A stretch of DNA of 64,000 bases from Bacillota bacterium (lineage in GTDB: Bacteria > Bacillota > Clostridia > Christensenellales > SZUA-584), in the NCBI GenBank assembly GCA_023406895.1, contig JAEXTV010000023.1:1-64000 (forward strand). Reading direction: 5' to 3'. The position numbers and the translations under genes are program-made. Under the pieces are notes generated by a model that saw only the letters and a program-made list of their open reading frames with translations, was not told where the DNA came from and searched no databases. Position 1 is the stretch's first letter. Each line of letters opens with the position of its first letter. Below are positions 52,623 to 61,079 of this stretch, piece by piece.

Positions 52623-53636
52623 TTACTGCACAAATTCGTTTGTGAACGCCTTGGCGGAATCCACCTGCGTTTCTAAAAAGCCATGATCCAGGAGCCATTG
52701 GGTGTAGCGGTCCCAAACCTCCTGTTTTTGCACGCCGAAGCTCGGCGCGTCGTCGATGTATTTCGGAGACAGAAACTTCTGGCTTTCATGCACAAGGTCA
52801 GCATCGAGCTCGGGCGCGTATTTGAGCAGAATGTCGGCACTCTCGTCGGGGTTCTCCGCCGCAAAAGTATAGCCCTTCACAACCGCATCCATGAACTTTT
52901 TGACCGTTTCATTGTTATTGCTGATCATGTCCTCACTCGTAATGATGATGGGCGTATAATAATCGAACACAGGATCACTCGCGAACGGTACATACGAGAG
53001 CTCTATGCCCTGCATCTGCGCGTTGATGCCCTCCCAGCCTTCGTATATCCATGCGAAATCGATGCTTTTCATATCAAACGCCGTGATCGCGTCCGTATCG
53101 CCCATGGTTACCATATTGACTTTTGAGATGTCCGCGCCTTCCTGCGCCATCATATACTTGATCGTCGCGGTTTCCATGTCCATACCCCAGCCGCCATAGG
53201 TTTTGCCTTCAAAGTCCTTCGCGCTGTTGATGCCGCGATCCACCGGCGCCGCAAACGCCGAGGTGTTGTGCTGTAGTATCGCCGCGATAGACACCACGGG
53301 AATGCCTTCGTCACGCGCGAACGTGGTGGATTCCTGAAAATCGATGCCGAACTGGGCGCTGCCCGCCGCGATTAGCTGAACCACGGAACCCTCAGACGGT
53401 TGTATGATCTCCACGCCGAGCCCGTTATCCGCAAAATAGCCGTTTTCCTGAGCCACGTACAGCCCCGTGTGGTTGGTGTTAGGCGTCCAGTCGAGCACCA
53501 AAGTCACTTTTTGCGGTTCGGCCGCCGCCTGCTCTGACGGTGTTTGTGCAGGCTCTGTGGAATCCTGCGGCGCGGTGCACGCCCCCAGGGCTGCTGCCAT
53601 GACGAGCGCCAGTATGAGCGCCATGATCCTTTTCAT
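52623..53636 (-). CDS. thiY: Substrate-binding lipoprotein, NMT1/THI5-like (ThiY)
   Basis: A 337-residue periplasmic-binding-type lipoprotein. The signal peptide ends in LGACT (Cys about 20), and the family opening LDWTPNTNHTGLYVAQENGY is intact, as in ThiY and yeast THI5. ThiY binds formyl-aminopyrimidine or HMP salvaged from thiamine breakdown. It is encoded between thiX and thiZ under a TPP riboswitch. Confidence 0.88.
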   Translation of the reverse strand: MKRIMALILALVMAAALGACTAPQDSTEPAQTPSEQAAAEPQKVTLVLDWTPNTNHTGLYVAQENGYFADNGLGVEIIQPSEGSVVQLIAAGSAQFGIDFQESTTFARDEGIPVVSIAAILQHNTSAFAAPVDRGINSAKDFEGKTYGGWGMDMETATIKYMMAQEGADISKVNMVTMGDTDAITAFDMKSIDFAWIYEGWEGINAQMQGIELSYVPFASDPVFDYYTPIIITSEDMISNNNETVKKFMDAVVKGYTFAAENPDESADILLKYAPELDADLVHESQKFLSPKYIDDAPSFGVQKQEVWDRYTQWLLDHGFLETQVDSAKAFTNEFVQ

Positions 53637-53689
53637 TTTGTCCTCCTCATTATAAAATAGAAACTGATATTTGAATACACAAGTGCTTT

Positions 53690-53925
53690 ATCCATGGGAT
53701 TCTTCACCCGCTTTGCGGGTTCAGAATGACACCCGTTACTGCCGCGAACAGCAGCTTTCTGTCACCGACGACCGGAGGAAGGAGGAATCCCATGGTGTGT
53801 GCTCTGTCTATGGGATTCTTCACCCGTTTCACGGGTTCGCAATGACATGCGTTGCCGCTGCTCTCAGCGGTCCCCATGGGATTCTTCACCCGCTTCGCGG
53901 GTTCAGAATGACACGCGTTGCCGCT
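53690..53925. repeat. Three tandem-spaced palindromic repeats inside the thi operon
   Basis: The unit GGATTCTTCACCCGC plus GCGGGTTCAGAATGACA occurs about 53698, 53814 and 53878, with small changes. Each can form a hairpin. They fill the gap between thiX and thiY, so they are transcribed with the operon and may affect message stability. No gene is seen. Confidence 0.65.
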
Positions 53926-53929
53926 GCTC

Positions 53930-54685
53930 TCAGCGATTCCATGGGATCGCCTTTTTCTCGGCGAAATTCACAGCGCGGAAAAGCGCAAAACTCAGCAGCA
54001 CGATCACAACAATGTTGGCAAACAGCGCCGCCGTTTCAAACGTGCTCATCGCGCGAGAAAGATAGATGCCAAGGCCGCGCGTTGCGCCCGTCCATTCCGA
54101 GATCACCGCGCCCATCACGCAATACGCCGCGGATATCTTGAGCCCCGCAAAAAAGGACGGCAGCGCGCCGGGGATGCGCACGGTTTTGTAAATCTGCCGG
54201 CGGCTCGCCTTCATCACACGCATCAGATCCACAAGATCACTGTCGTACGATTCGAGCCCTTCCGCAAAACTCACAGCCACGGGGAAAAACACGACGACCA
54301 CCGCCATGATGATTTTGGGCGTGATGCCAAATCCGAACCATATCGCGAGCAGCGGCGCAATCACCACGAGCGGCACCGTCTGCGAGATGATCATAAACGG
54401 GTACAGCGTGAGCTTCACCGGCCGAAACATGCTCATCAGCACCGCGACGCCCACCGCAAGCACCACACCGATCAAAAACCCGAGCAGCGCTTCGAGCACC
54501 GTCTGCGCCGCGTGGTAAGCAAGCAGATCAAACTTATTCACGAACTCGGCAATGATTGCGCTCGGCGCGGGCAGCCGGTATTCGGGGATGCCCTTAAGCC
54601 AAACGATCAGCTCCCACACAAGCGCGAATACGCACAGCGCCGCCGCGGGATAAACCTTACCCGCGATATTTGCCGATTTTTTCAT
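53930..54685 (-). CDS. thiX: ABC transporter permease, thiamine precursor uptake (ThiX)
   Basis: A 251-residue BPD-type permease with about six membrane segments. The ATPase-contact loop reads EGLESYDSDLVDLMRVMKAS, as in nitrate/taurine/ThiX permeases. The start overlaps the end of the thiamine-binding gene by 29 bp. It works with ThiY and ThiZ. Confidence 0.86.
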   Translation of the reverse strand: MKKSANIAGKVYPAAALCVFALVWELIVWLKGIPEYRLPAPSAIIAEFVNKFDLLAYHAAQTVLEALLGFLIGVVLAVGVAVLMSMFRPVKLTLYPFMIISQTVPLVVIAPLLAIWFGFGITPKIIMAVVVVFFPVAVSFAEGLESYDSDLVDLMRVMKASRRQIYKTVRIPGALPSFFAGLKISAAYCVMGAVISEWTGATRGLGIYLSRAMSTFETAALFANIVVIVLLSFALFRAVNFAEKKAIPWNR

Positions 54686-54944
54686 CGATTGTTGCGCCCT
54701 CCGGTTTGTAATCGATCTTGACCACGGACAGCACGCGGCTCGCGCCGCCGTCTATGCAGACCTGCTGCGCCTGCTCCACTATTTTTAAGAGCTGCGGCAG
54801 CTCACCCTCCATCGTGGTGCCCATCGGCCCCACCACATATTTCACGCCCGATTCCTTAATCATCGCAATCACGCTGTCGACCACCGCATAAACGTGATCT
54901 GTGCCGCCCGGTATCACCTGCAGCTCTACATTGACTATTGGCAT
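54657..54944 (-). CDS. Thiamine-binding protein, MTH1187/YkoF family
   Basis: A 95-residue ferredoxin-like-fold protein with the family pattern VNVELQVIPGG, YVVGPMGTTMEGELP and SRVLSVVKIDYKP. Members bind thiamine or HMP, and they are often encoded with thi transporters. The start is the ATG at 54944, eight bases after AAGGAGG; two earlier in-frame ATGs (54950, 54977) are too close to or upstream of that site. It is the first gene of the riboswitch-controlled operon. Confidence 0.82.
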   Translation of the reverse strand: MPIVNVELQVIPGGTDHVYAVVDSVIAMIKESGVKYVVGPMGTTMEGELPQLLKIVEQAQQVCIDGGASRVLSVVKIDYKPEGATIDEKIGKYRG

Positions 54945-54984
54945 ATCCATATCCTCCTTAACACATTGGTTATTCATTCTTGTA

Positions 54985-55150
54985 ATGACGTAGGGCGCGG
55001 CATCCTTGACGCGCCGTCAGCTGACCGCAATCCTCCGTCACGCTTCGCGCGCCACCTCCTTTCAAAAGGAGGCGTAGGTCCCGTGGCCGATCAATCAGCG
55101 TATGCTGACTGAGGATTGTCAAACCGGCCATTGACGGAAGGAGTCACTAT
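54985..55150. repeat. Dispersed repeat inside the TPP-riboswitch leader
   Basis: CAATCCTCCGTCACGCTTCG, CACCTCCTTTCAAAAGGAGG and TCAGCGTATGCTGACTGAGG match pieces of the cluster at 57880-58460 in the other orientation. The copy lies between the riboswitch terminator and the first gene, so it is part of the operon leader. Confidence 0.6.
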
Positions 55151-55174
55151 GTCGTTAAAGTTTCCATCGGCAAC

Positions 55175-55315
55175 AAAAAAACCGCTTCCTGTACGGAAAC
55201 GGCTGATAAAAATCCAAAATCGCTTTTGTCATTCCCTTCGCCGGCATTATCCGTATCAGGTTCTCATGGTCGAGACGAACAGTCTCCTCTCAGCCGATCA
55301 CTCAGCTCCCACATG
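55175..55315 (-). promoter_or_regulatory. TPP riboswitch with terminator
   Basis: On the minus strand GGCTGAGAGG (about 55286-55295) and GAACCTGATACGGATAATGCC with GCGAAGGG (55234-55263) are the two conserved parts of the THI-box aptamer. A terminator (CCGTTTCC, loop, GGAAGCGG, then seven T; 55175-55202) follows. Thiamine pyrophosphate would stop transcription of the downstream uptake operon. Confidence 0.95.
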
Positions 55316-55335
55316 CTCCTATTCAGTTCGCTTGC

Positions 55336-55365
55336 ATTGTATACGAAGGCGGTGCGTGTTGTCAA
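55336..55365 (-). promoter_or_regulatory. Promoter of the TPP-riboswitch operon
   Basis: On the minus strand TTGACA (55360-55365), 18-bp spacer, TACAAT (55336-55341). It overlaps the last codons of the condensation-type gene. Confidence 0.65.
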
Positions 55366-56624
55366 ATAATTTTTAAGGCGTTTAACAATTCATCTCGAAT
55401 CTGCCGCAATATCCGCTCCGCTTTTGACTCATCGCCCGGTGTCCCGTACATGTTGCAGCTCAGTGTGGCGCGGCCCCGAAACGTGGACACCGCAGCTTGA
55501 AAATATGGCACGGGCTTCACCGCACCCGTGAGATAAGCGTCTTCGATATCGCCGAAATTCAGTATGACATCATCGAGCACACCAAGATTACTGTACGACA
55601 CGAGCGGGATTTTAAACGTCCTATTGAAAACGCTCTCCATCACGCGAAACGGCACAAGCCTCGAAAACAGCTCCAGCGTCATCTGAGATTTCAGGCAGTT
55701 CAAGCTATCCTTCTGCGCGGCCATTTGAGACGATATCTGATGCAAAGTTCTTAAAAAATCATCGCCGCCGTTAACCGGTATGTCGCAGATAAAGTTGCTC
55801 GTGAGGTTGCAGATGCAATACTGCTGACCGGGCATCAGGTGCTTTCTCAAATCGACCGGGCACGGCAGAATAATCCGGTTCCATCCCGTCTCATTGTGCA
55901 GCACCCGCGCATAGGCGGTGAGGAACATATCGTTGACGGTGGCGCCATGGGTGCGCGCATAGGCTCTGACGGATGTAATCTGCTCCGCAGGTATTTCGAG
56001 TGTTGAAAAAAACGGCCTGTCCGCGTCGCCCTCAAAAACGAAAGGCTCCTGCTCCTTTTGCGCCGAGAGGTCGTGCTTCAAACGAAGTATCTTAAGCTTC
56101 TCAGGCAGACTGAATCTTTTGAACAGCTGCAATGCGCTTCTCGGGCCGCATGTGAGATCGGGCATGGGCGTACCGTTTTTGCACTTGGCATATAGGTCCG
56201 CAAGCAGATAAAGATATTCCTTGAAGCCCGCGCCGTCGCAGGCCATGTGGTTCATGAGTATGCAGAGCGTATCCACGTGTGTGTCGCGCGCGATGAGTAT
56301 GTTGAGCTGCGGCTCTATGAATAGATTGATCGGCTGCGCAAGCAGGCGCTGGATTGTCCCGTCCATCTGACCGCTTACGTTTACCAAATGGACGATGTTA
56401 TCGCCTGTGAATCCGGCGTCCTGCCAGCAGTGCAATTTTTGGTCAAACACGCAGCGGATCATCGGGATCGCGTCCGCTGAAACGGAGACGGCTTTACTGA
56501 GCAGCGCTTCATCGACTTGCCCGGTGAGCTTGATGAGGCAGTGAATCAAAGGCTCGTGCGCTGAGCGGTAGAAATATTGCATTTTATCGAAGGCCTGTGC
56601 TTTATAGCGCTTCACTTTTGGCAT
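55362..56624 (-). CDS. Condensation-domain-like acyltransferase
   Basis: A 420-residue protein of the CoA-dependent acyltransferase/condensation superfamily. The catalytic HxxxDG motif is present in MNHMACDGAGF (about residue 130), and later VNDMFLTAYARVLHN and LPCPVDLRKHL match the DFG-side segments. It is stand-alone, with no NRPS partner, as in alcohol acetyltransferases or PapA-type enzymes. Acceptor and donor are unknown. The start is the ATG at 56624. Confidence 0.75.
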   Translation of the reverse strand: MPKVKRYKAQAFDKMQYFYRSAHEPLIHCLIKLTGQVDEALLSKAVSVSADAIPMIRCVFDQKLHCWQDAGFTGDNIVHLVNVSGQMDGTIQRLLAQPINLFIEPQLNILIARDTHVDTLCILMNHMACDGAGFKEYLYLLADLYAKCKNGTPMPDLTCGPRSALQLFKRFSLPEKLKILRLKHDLSAQKEQEPFVFEGDADRPFFSTLEIPAEQITSVRAYARTHGATVNDMFLTAYARVLHNETGWNRIILPCPVDLRKHLMPGQQYCICNLTSNFICDIPVNGGDDFLRTLHQISSQMAAQKDSLNCLKSQMTLELFSRLVPFRVMESVFNRTFKIPLVSYSNLGVLDDVILNFGDIEDAYLTGAVKPVPYFQAAVSTFRGRATLSCNMYGTPGDESKAERILRQIRDELLNALKII

Positions 56625-56742
56625 GAAGACTCCTTAGAATCACATCTTTTTGGTTTGCCCAGTTATTACAAGCTGGCCGCTGCCCGAATAGCCTTAATTT
56701 TATATTTGTCGATACATTCTCAAACAGTCTGTTAAGCTGTAT

Positions 56743-57363
56743 CTATATGTTATCGTTTTGCCATCTGTCTTTCATTTGCCCGGCGAGGTAAACAATCACA
56801 ACGAGCAGGAACAAAGCGCCCCAGCCTGTTATTCCGATAAATAAGAAGACCATCGACGATGAAAAGAACGACAGGAACGCGATAAAGCAGCAAACAGCCG
56901 AAGCAAAGCATAGACCCGCCAAAACGCGCCTTTCTTTGAGAAACAGCCGCCCCAAGAACAGCATTGAAAGCGGGAAAAGCGTTGTCCACGCCGCCACTTC
57001 AATCGTCATGCTGATGGACGCGGGCGCGTAAAAGTTGAACAGACTGTCGGGCGTATAGAGCTTCGCGGATGTGATTGCCGCCAGCCCGATACCGCGACCG
57101 ATGAGCACCGGTATGGAAAACAAGGCCGCAAATATCAGCGCGGGCCGCGCGTGTGTTTTGTCCTCCGTGCTGGCGTAAATCGCGTCCACAAACATCACGT
57201 AGGCAAACGCGGACAGTATCACGGTGACATGCAGGATATACTGCGTCGCTTTGTCCGTCGCGAGATTACTACCCGATATAAACGTATACGCGATAAGCGT
57301 CAGATACACCACGCCCAAAACAGCCAGCATCCACGTGCGGATGATCGATTTTTGTGTATTCAT
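56743..57363 (-). CDS. Multi-span membrane protein of unknown function
   Basis: A 206-residue protein with six hydrophobic segments and no recognised family. The start is the ATG at 57363, eight bases after GGGGAG; the longer frame overlaps the PPC gene. It follows that gene by 19 bases and is probably co-transcribed with it. Confidence 0.6.
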   Translation of the reverse strand: MNTQKSIIRTWMLAVLGVVYLTLIAYTFISGSNLATDKATQYILHVTVILSAFAYVMFVDAIYASTEDKTHARPALIFAALFSIPVLIGRGIGLAAITSAKLYTPDSLFNFYAPASISMTIEVAAWTTLFPLSMLFLGRLFLKERRVLAGLCFASAVCCFIAFLSFFSSSMVFLFIGITGWGALFLLVVIVYLAGQMKDRWQNDNI

Positions 57364-57382
57364 ATCATCATACTCCCCGTTA

Positions 57383-57814
57383 TCATTCTTTCTCATATAT
57401 CAGACGAACGCCGTTCTCGTCAGCCCGTCGTGTCAGGCTGCAGCCCAAAAGCTCCTGAACAACGACTTCACCCAGATACAAAACCCTGCAGCCATCCAGC
57501 ATGTGCCCCGCCCATGTATGGTAAGCGTTGCTCACAACGCCGTGAATATGCGGCTCAGCATCGATAATTGTGCCGTCAAGGCTCGCGAGTTCGAGCGGCT
57601 CTTTGAGATGCACTTTATGATAACCGATTGGGTAATCGAATGTCGTTGTCATATGCATATTCACTTCATCAAAAGTGGCAATTCCCGAGACAATGGCTGC
57701 ATTGCTGATGTTTTCTTTCAGTACAAGCTCTCTTAATACCTCAAGCAGATCATCGCCCCGCTCCAATCGTAATATAAACGTTCTGCCAACGGCTGGCGCA
57801 ACAAAGTGTTTCAT
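57383..57814 (-). CDS. PPC (DUF296) domain protein
   Basis: A 143-residue PPC/DUF296 protein: GRTFILRLERGDDLLEVLREL near the start and AEPHIHGVVSNAYHTWAGHML with the typical metal-ligand histidines. In plants the domain sits in AT-hook proteins; in bacteria it is a single-domain trimer of unknown role. The start is the ATG at 57814, seven bases after GGAGG. Confidence 0.8.
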   Translation of the reverse strand: MKHFVAPAVGRTFILRLERGDDLLEVLRELVLKENISNAAIVSGIATFDEVNMHMTTTFDYPIGYHKVHLKEPLELASLDGTIIDAEPHIHGVVSNAYHTWAGHMLDGCRVLYLGEVVVQELLGCSLTRRADENGVRLIYEKE

Positions 57815-57869
57815 AAATATTCCTCCAATACAGAAATCATAAGCTATATTCGACATATTCATCCAAATA

Positions 57870-58465
57870 CCTGCTAGCAGCACGCGTAGCGTGACGGAGG
57901 ATTGCGGTTATGATCCAATAAGGCTTGCGCAAGCAAACATGGCTCCCTCTGGAGGGATCTGTCGCCAATAGGCGACTGAGGGAGGAAATTGTGTTAAGTC
58001 GTTTTGGATTGCTTCTTCATTAATCCTCAGTCAGCTTACGCTGACAGCGCCTATCCAAAAAAGCCTCCTTTTGAAAGGAGGTCGCACGCGCAGCATGACG
58101 GAGGATTGCGGACAATGAGCGGCTTGCTCTTAGCTTCTACTGTCATGCTGAGCGGCGTATCACAGAGCGAAGCATCCCACGGATTTTGCACAAAGCCATG
58201 GTGCTTTTTCAATCCTCAGTCAGCTACCGCTGACAGCTCCTTTCCAAAGGAGCCTCCTCAAAGAACTCAGGCTCTGACGTATCGAAAATTTGCGGCAATG
58301 AGGCCAATATGGCTTTGCACAAGCACCCATGGCTCCCTCTGGAGGGAGCTGTCGCCAATAGGCGACTGAGGGAGGAAAGTGTAGCAAATAGTTTGGGATT
58401 GCTTCTTCATCAATTCTCAGTCCGCTTACGCTGACAGCTCCTTTGCCAGAGAAGCCTTTCGGCAA
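57870..58465. repeat. Cluster of interleaved dispersed repeats
   Basis: Two copies of a TGGCTCCCTCTGGAGGGA...GGCGACTGAGGGAGGAAA unit lie at 57941-57988 and 58330-58378. Three copies of a TCAGTCAGCTTACGCTGACAGC-type unit lie at about 58021, 58210 and 58411. Two GTAGCGTGACGGAGGATTG-like units lie at about 57886 and 58088. About 600 bases carry no gene. The units recur at 54985-55150. Confidence 0.75.
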
Positions 58466-58523
58466 AACAAAAACAGGCACACCGCATCATCCGCGATATG
58501 CCTGAATGTTTATATTTTCTTTC

Positions 58524-59876
58524 TTATTCCATGATCAGCGCCGCATCCTTCGCGGGGCGCTTGTCGAGCTCGGCCTTTTTGGCCTCAAAGCCCGCTTTGC
58601 CCATCAGCGCAAACGTGGCCACCTTGCCTTCTTCCACACCCGGCTGGTCAAACGCGTTGATGCTGAGCATCTCGCCCGCAAACGCCGTCGCCATTTCAAA
58701 GAAGTGCAGCAGCGCGCCCACCGTGAACGCGTTTACTTCGCTAAGCGAAATTGTCAGGTTCGGCCTTCCCGCCTTGCAAAGCGCGTATTCTGTGGCGCTG
58801 CGCTCCGCCTCCAGCAGCTGCCCGAACGTTTTGCCGCCGAGGAACGAAATTTCGTCGATATAAGTGAGCGCCGCCGGAATCTCAAGATCGTTTCTGAACT
58901 TGTCCACCTTGAGGAAAGTCACAATCTTATCAAACGGCCCTTCGGTAAACAGCTGAATCTGCGAATGCTGATCCGTCACGCCGAGCGCCTTCACGGGCGT
59001 CTGCCCCGCAAACACCTCACTTCCGTCTGTGCCGAACCGCTTGCCGAGCGATTCCGCCCACAGCTGTGCGTACCAGTCAGACATGAATTTGAGGCTGTCC
59101 GCATACGGCAGCATCACACTGATGTTGAAACCCTTTTTCATGCCGAGCACGTGCAGAAGCGCGTACAGCGCAGCCGGGTTGCCCTTTTCGCCCGAGCAGA
59201 GCGCATCCATATACGCCGCGCCTTCGAGCATCGCTTTGACATCATGGCCGCACACCGCCGCAGGCAGCAGCCCAACCGGGGTCAGCTCCGAGAACCGTCC
59301 GCCCACATCCGACGGAATCACGAAGGATTTGAGGCCTTCCTTTTGCGCAATTTTGACGAGCTCGCCGTTTTTCTCGTCCGACGTTGCGATGATATGATCT
59401 TTCAGCGAGAACTCGGCTTTTTCAATCGCGTTCGCGGCGTACATCATCTGCGCCATCGTTTCGGATGTCCGGCCGGACTTGGTAATGACGTTGAACATCG
59501 TCTTTTTTAAATCCAGGCCGCCGAACACGCGCGCGAGACGCTCGGGGTCCACGTTGTCTTCCACAATCAGCTTCATCGTGCCTTTGCCGTCGCTGAGTGC
59601 CTGTTCCACCGCTATGGGGCCTAAGGCCGAGCCGCCGATGCCGAGCACCACAAATGTGTCATAGCTTTCCCGAATTTTTGCCGCAGTCTGCAAGATATCG
59701 TCCACCAGGGCAGCCTGCCCTTTCGGCAGCTTGCGAAAGCCCAGCGGCTTTGTTTTCAGCGCCTCAACCGCGTTTTTCAGCATACCGTCTGCGGCCGCGA
59801 TTTCTTCTGCGGCAAACCCATAGCCGCCCACCATTGATGCCATCACATTGTTAAAGTCGAATTGTATTTTACCCAT
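58524..59876 (-). CDS. pgi: Glucose-6-phosphate isomerase
   Basis: A 450-residue PGI, the same length as the Bacillus enzyme. It interconverts glucose-6-phosphate and fructose-6-phosphate. GIGGSALGP, the phosphate site KSGRTSETM, and GGRFSELTPVG with the catalytic Glu region are intact. The start is the ATG at 59876, behind AAGGAG; the longer frame runs through the upstream gap. It is a single gene. Confidence 0.93.
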   Translation of the reverse strand: MGKIQFDFNNVMASMVGGYGFAAEEIAAADGMLKNAVEALKTKPLGFRKLPKGQAALVDDILQTAAKIRESYDTFVVLGIGGSALGPIAVEQALSDGKGTMKLIVEDNVDPERLARVFGGLDLKKTMFNVITKSGRTSETMAQMMYAANAIEKAEFSLKDHIIATSDEKNGELVKIAQKEGLKSFVIPSDVGGRFSELTPVGLLPAAVCGHDVKAMLEGAAYMDALCSGEKGNPAALYALLHVLGMKKGFNISVMLPYADSLKFMSDWYAQLWAESLGKRFGTDGSEVFAGQTPVKALGVTDQHSQIQLFTEGPFDKIVTFLKVDKFRNDLEIPAALTYIDEISFLGGKTFGQLLEAERSATEYALCKAGRPNLTISLSEVNAFTVGALLHFFEMATAFAGEMLSINAFDQPGVEEGKVATFALMGKAGFEAKKAELDKRPAKDAALIME

Positions 59877-59999
59877 CGTCTGTCTCCTTACAAAACTTAA
59901 TATATTATACCCGTTTAGAGCTTTGGCACCACGTTTAATTTGCCCGCTGTGCCATAATCGCATCTGTTAACGGCATATATATTGTTTGAGGTGAAATGT

Positions 60000-60524
60000 A
60001 TGGAAAAACGAAAAGACCGGCGCGGCCTCTTTATGGCCTTTGGCGCAAGCGCTCTGCTGCTCGTTGGTGCGCTGGTGATTGCAAGCGTCATCTCTCCCGA
60101 TGCCGTTTCGGTGTTTGGCCCAAAATCAGATACCGCTTTCTTAACAGTTAACGTTCTTGAAGGGTATACCGAAACACCCATTGAAAACGCATCCGTGGTC
60201 GTCGTGGAGACAGGCAAAGTTTACCAGACAAACAAAGACGGCCTGACGGATAAAATCGATGTCCCCGTGGTTCGCGATACGCGCTATGACAGCATCATTC
60301 AGAAGCCGTGGGGAGAAGTCACGCTGATTATTTACAAAGAGGGCTTCGTGCCGTACGCGCTGTTTTATCTGCAGGTGCTCGGCGGCCAAACGCGTGAAGG
60401 CGTCAAGATACTGCTTTTTGAGGAAGGCCAGACAGAAAGCGCCGAGCCGTTCTCCATCATCGAGGGCCCCAACCGTGTCTGGGTGGATGCGCTTGTCGAG
60501 AAATACCGTCCCAAAAATCCTTAA
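60000..60524 (+). CDS. Membrane-anchored protein with carboxypeptidase-regulatory-like domain
   Basis: A 174-residue protein. One N-terminal transmembrane segment (about 12-31) is followed by an extracytoplasmic beta-rich domain: FLTVNVLEGYTETPIENASVVVVETG and GLTDKIDVP, the layout of transthyretin-like/CarboxypepD_reg domains. No enzyme site is seen. The start is the ATG at 60000, after GAGGTG. It is divergent from pgi. Confidence 0.65.
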   Translation: MEKRKDRRGLFMAFGASALLLVGALVIASVISPDAVSVFGPKSDTAFLTVNVLEGYTETPIENASVVVVETGKVYQTNKDGLTDKIDVPVVRDTRYDSIIQKPWGEVTLIIYKEGFVPYALFYLQVLGGQTREGVKILLFEEGQTESAEPFSIIEGPNRVWVDALVEKYRPKNP

Positions 60525-60559
60525 ATAACTTTTAATGCTCAGAACTTCAAAGTGTCAGA

Positions 60560-60765
60560 ACTATTATCACGCCCCCTCGGCTACCCTTTTAGGGTGTTGA
60601 GGGGCTGAGACTAGCAGGTGACCGAGGGAGAGAGAACGGCCTAAAACAGCTTAAAACCGGCCACTCCCTCCGGCACTTCGTGCCACCTCCCTCTCCATAC
60701 CTTTGGGATAGTCATCTGACTACCCCACAGGGGTGGACTGGGAGGCGAGGCTTTATCAACAGCCT
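60560..60765. repeat. Intergenic repeats between the anchored protein gene and minE
   Basis: CGCCCCCTCGGCTACCCTTTTAGGG and AGGTGACCGAGGGAGAGAG (60571-60636) are a diverged relative of the 69-bp unit. CACTCCCTCCGGCACTTCGT with GGGATAGTCATCTGAC (60662-60735) matches the second unit at 48536-48600. No gene is seen. Confidence 0.65.
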
Positions 60766-60788
60766 GGCGCTGATGCTTCCAGCGCTTT

Positions 60789-61067
60789 TTAATATCTGTT
60801 CGGCCCCAGGCTTTTAATTCTTCTGATCGGAATATTCGCAGTCAGCTGTGTCGCAGCGCTGCCTGCCTGCACGTCGGACGAATGCTTGATTTCCACATCG
60901 AAATCGGATTCCTCCACGTCAAAATACTTGGAAATCACACCGACGATATCTTTACGGAGCATTTCCATCACATTGCTGGACGGAGATGTTCCCGCGCGGT
61001 CATGAATCAGCACAAGTTTTAAACGCTCCCTTGCTATATTGCTGGAGCTGGATTGTTTGCGTGCCAT
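60789..61067 (-). CDS. minE: Cell division topological factor MinE
   Basis: A 92-residue MinE. ARERLKLVLIHDRAGTSP is the conserved MinD-activating helix/strand, followed by the dimerisation part (MLRKDIVGVISKYFDVEESD). MinE stimulates MinD ATPase so that MinCD oscillates away from midcell. It lies 12 bases after minD. The usual rodA does not follow. Confidence 0.92.
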   Translation of the reverse strand: MARKQSSSSNIARERLKLVLIHDRAGTSPSSNVMEMLRKDIVGVISKYFDVEESDFDVEIKHSSDVQAGSAATQLTANIPIRRIKSLGPNRY

Positions 61068-61079
61068 TCTGTCTCCCTC

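Noticed and set aside
53690..53925. CRISPR-like array
   Set aside because: Only three imperfect palindromic units with unequal spacing and no cas genes; better described as REP-like repeats.
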